Source of the DNA: Ichthyophis bannanicus
Lineage: Eukaryota > Chordata > Amphibia > Gymnophiona > Ichthyophiidae
Assembly: GCA_033557465.1 (NCBI GenBank)
Contig: CM066036.1
Coordinates: 588,959,574-589,023,573 of the forward strand
Length of the DNA: 64,000 nt
Reading direction: 5' to 3'
The stretch's first letter is position 1; each line of letters opens with the position of its first letter. Both the position numbers and the translations under genes were made by a program. The notes under the pieces are model-generated. The model worked only from the letters and a program-made list of their open reading frames with translations, was not told the DNA's origin and ran no database searches. Of this stretch, positions 61,822-64,000 are shown piece after piece.

Positions 61822-64000
61822 ATAAGAACAAAAGAACATATGCCATACTGGGTCAGACCAAGGTCCATCAAGCCCAGCATTCTGCCTCCAACAGTGGCCA
61901 ATCTAGGTCATACGCACCTAGCAGCCTCCCCAAGAGACACAAGCTCCACAGTGCTTGTACTGGGACAAGCATTGACATCTTCAGTCACTTCTTAACAATG
62001 GTTTATGGACCTTTCCTCCAGGAACTCATCCAAACCCCTTCCAAACCCAGCTACACCAACAGCCTTCACCACATCCTCCGGCAACAAACTCCAGAGTTTG
62101 ATCACACGTTGAGTGAAAAAATATTTTCTCCCATTAGTCCCAAATAGTTTACCCTGTAGCTTAACCGCATGTCCCCTAGTCTCTCTATATTCCGATAACG
62201 TAAACAATCGATCTACGTTTACCCGTTCCACTCCGTTCACCAATTTATAGACTACTATCATATCTCCCCTCAGCCATCTCTTTTCCAGGTTAAAGAGCCC
62301 TAACCTTTTTAGCCTTTCCTCATAGGAGTATCCTTCCATCCCCTTTACCATTTTGGAGGCTCTTCTCTGAACCTTTTCTAAAATCGCTATATCCTTTTTA
62401 AGATACGGCGACCAGAATTGCACACAATATTCAAGGTGCGGTCTCACCATGGAACGATATAGAGGCATTATAATATCTTTTGTTTTATTTTCCATTCCTT
62501 TCCTTATCATACCTAGCATTCTATTTGCTCTCTTGGCTGCCGCTGCACACTGGGCCGAGGGTTTCAACATGGTATCAACAATGACGCCTAAATCTTTTTC
62601 CTGGGTGGTGGTTCCTAATGTGGAACCTTGCATCGTGTAACCATAGTTTGGGTTGTTCTTCCCTAGGTGCACAACCTTGCACTTGTCCACATTAAATTTA
62701 ATCTGCCATTTTGATGCCCAGTCTTCCAATTTATCAAGATCCTCTTGCAATTTTTCACAATCCTCTTGGGTTTTAACAACTTTAAATAGTTTTGTGTCAT
62801 CTGCAAATTTGATAACCTCACTCGTTATTCCACCTTCCAGGTCATTTATGAATATGTCAAAAAGCAGCGGACCCAGCACAGATCCCACTATTCACCTTTC
62901 TCCATTGGGAAAATTGGCCATTTAGCCCTACCCTCTGCTTTCTATCTTTTAACCAGTTCCTGATCCACAATAGTACACTGCCTCCTATCCCATGACTCTT
63001 TAGTTTTGCCAAAAGTCTCTGATGAGGGACCTTGTCAAAGGCTTTCTGAAAGTCCAGATACACAATATCAACCGACTCACCTTTGTCCACCTGTTTATTC
63101 ACTCCTTCAAAAAAACATAACAGATTAGTAAGACAAGATCTTCCTTGTCTAAAGCCATGTTGGCTGTCTCCCATTAGGTCGTGACTATCTACATGCTGAG
63201 TAATTTTATTCTTTATGATGGTTTCTACCATTTTTCCCGGTACTGACATTAGGCTCACCGGTCTGTAGTTTCCCGGATCACCCCTGGAACCCTTTTTAAA
63301 AATTGGTGTTACATTGGCGATCCTCCAATCTTCAGGTATTAGAGATGATTTTAATGATAGTTCACAGAGTACTAATAGCAGGTCTGCAATCTCATATTTC
63401 AGTTCTTTCAACACCCTTGGATGTATACCATCCGGCCCAGGTGATTTGCTACTCTTCAGTTTATCTAATAGTTGTAAGACATCTTCCCGATGTATCGATA
63501 TTTCCTTCAATTCTTCCGCACCTTTAAATACCACTTCAGTCATGGGTAACATCCCTACATCTTCCTCAGTAAAGACTGAAGCAAAGAATTCATTCAGTCT
63601 CTCCGCTATCGCCTTGTCGCCTCTTAGTGCTCCTTTAACCCCTTTATCATCTAATGGACCAACTGACTCTCTCACAGGTTTTTTGCTACGAATGTACTTG
63701 AAAAGGCCTTTATTTCGTTTTTTTGCTTCCGCAGCAAGCTTCTTCTCAAATTCTCTCTTTGCCTGCCTTATCAATGCCTTGCATTTGACTTACCAGTGCT
63801 TGTGCTTTTTCCAGGTTTCGTCATTTGGCTCTTTTTTCCATTTCCTGAAAGATGCTTTTTTGGCAACAACAGCCTCTCTAACCTCACCTTTAAACCATGC
63901 TGGCAGTTTTTTGGACTTCCTTCCACTTTTCTTAAAGCGTGGAATACAGCTGGTCTGGGCTTCCAAGATAGTATTTTTCAACAACATCCAAGCTTGATGT
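61822..64000 (-). mobile_element. CR1-like LINE, minus strand, cut by the window edge
   Basis: Same family as 9,060-11,933. The 3' end is at about 61,822 with the CR1-type tail (ACCTTGGTCTGACCCAGTAT then GGCATATGTTC on the minus strand). ORF2 from the end of the endonuclease onward is present. It is better preserved than the first copy but interrupted at two places. Confidence 0.9.
61992..64000 (-). pseudogene. CR1-like LINE ORF2 (partial), two breaks
   Basis: Minus-strand frames 63,987-63,790, 63,774-62,857 and 62,888-61,992 follow each other. They cover the linker after the endonuclease (WFKGEVREAVVAKK) and the RT: SPGPDGIHPRVLKEL, NYRPVSLMSV, QHGFRQGRSC, YLDFQKAFDKVP, FADDTK near 62,797. 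The C-terminal domain (TTQEKDLGV, LEYCVQFWSPY, YFFTQRVIKLWSLLPED) follows. A stop (TAA) near 63,790 and an 11-base deletion near 62,890 break the frame. The deletion removes most of the GVPQ motif; the first copy still has these bases near 11,170. Confidence 0.9.

Overview
The window is vertebrate nuclear DNA made almost entirely of transposable elements, several layers deep. I recognise no host housekeeping gene, rRNA or canonical tRNA gene. Penelope-like, CR1/L2-type, L1-like, Gmr1-like, gammaretrovirus-like and PIF/Harbinger-like elements side by side point to a non-mammalian vertebrate. An amphibian (caecilian-like) fits best, but the species is inference.

Layout. 1-7,117: mostly unassigned DNA with a MITE, a decayed minus-strand Ty3/gypsy element whose integrase lies upstream of its reverse transcriptase (Gmr1-like order), and a C-rich minisatellite. 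7,118-22,450: pieces of a long DNA-transposon family with GGGG(G/T)ATGTTTACTAAA-type ends, a broken CR1-like LINE (9,060-11,933), three-fold nested hAT foldback elements and a TAA-flanked MITE. 22,451-51,165: a split gene for a Myb/SANT-like DNA-binding protein. Its first coding exon (23,122-23,307) and second exon (50,042-50,135) join in phase across a 26.7-kb intron.

That intron holds a 94-bp tandem array which has been cut in two by a minus-strand endogenous retrovirus (24,399-47,831; 645-bp LTRs on both sides; CAAC target duplication). The provirus has itself received three insertions. One is a 7.1-kb head-to-head pair of Penelope-like elements inside one 14-bp target duplication. The second is a 4.85-kb Harbinger-like element (TTA duplication), itself carrying a 546-bp hAT foldback (GTCTATAC duplication). 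The third is a 3.7-kb CR1/L2-type LINE with an intact 948-codon ORF2.

51,540-53,790 is a decayed L1-like ORF2. 55,960-61,560 is an AT-rich retroelement relic with a hammerhead-like motif, interrupted by a second copy of the Harbinger-like element (56,526-60,947) that provides the empty site for the hAT insertion. 61,822-64,000 is a minus-strand CR1-like LINE.

The two LTRs differ at only about ten positions by eye, so everything nested in the provirus is probably young. The retroviral pol is nevertheless badly broken, which suggests that a defective genome was copied in trans.
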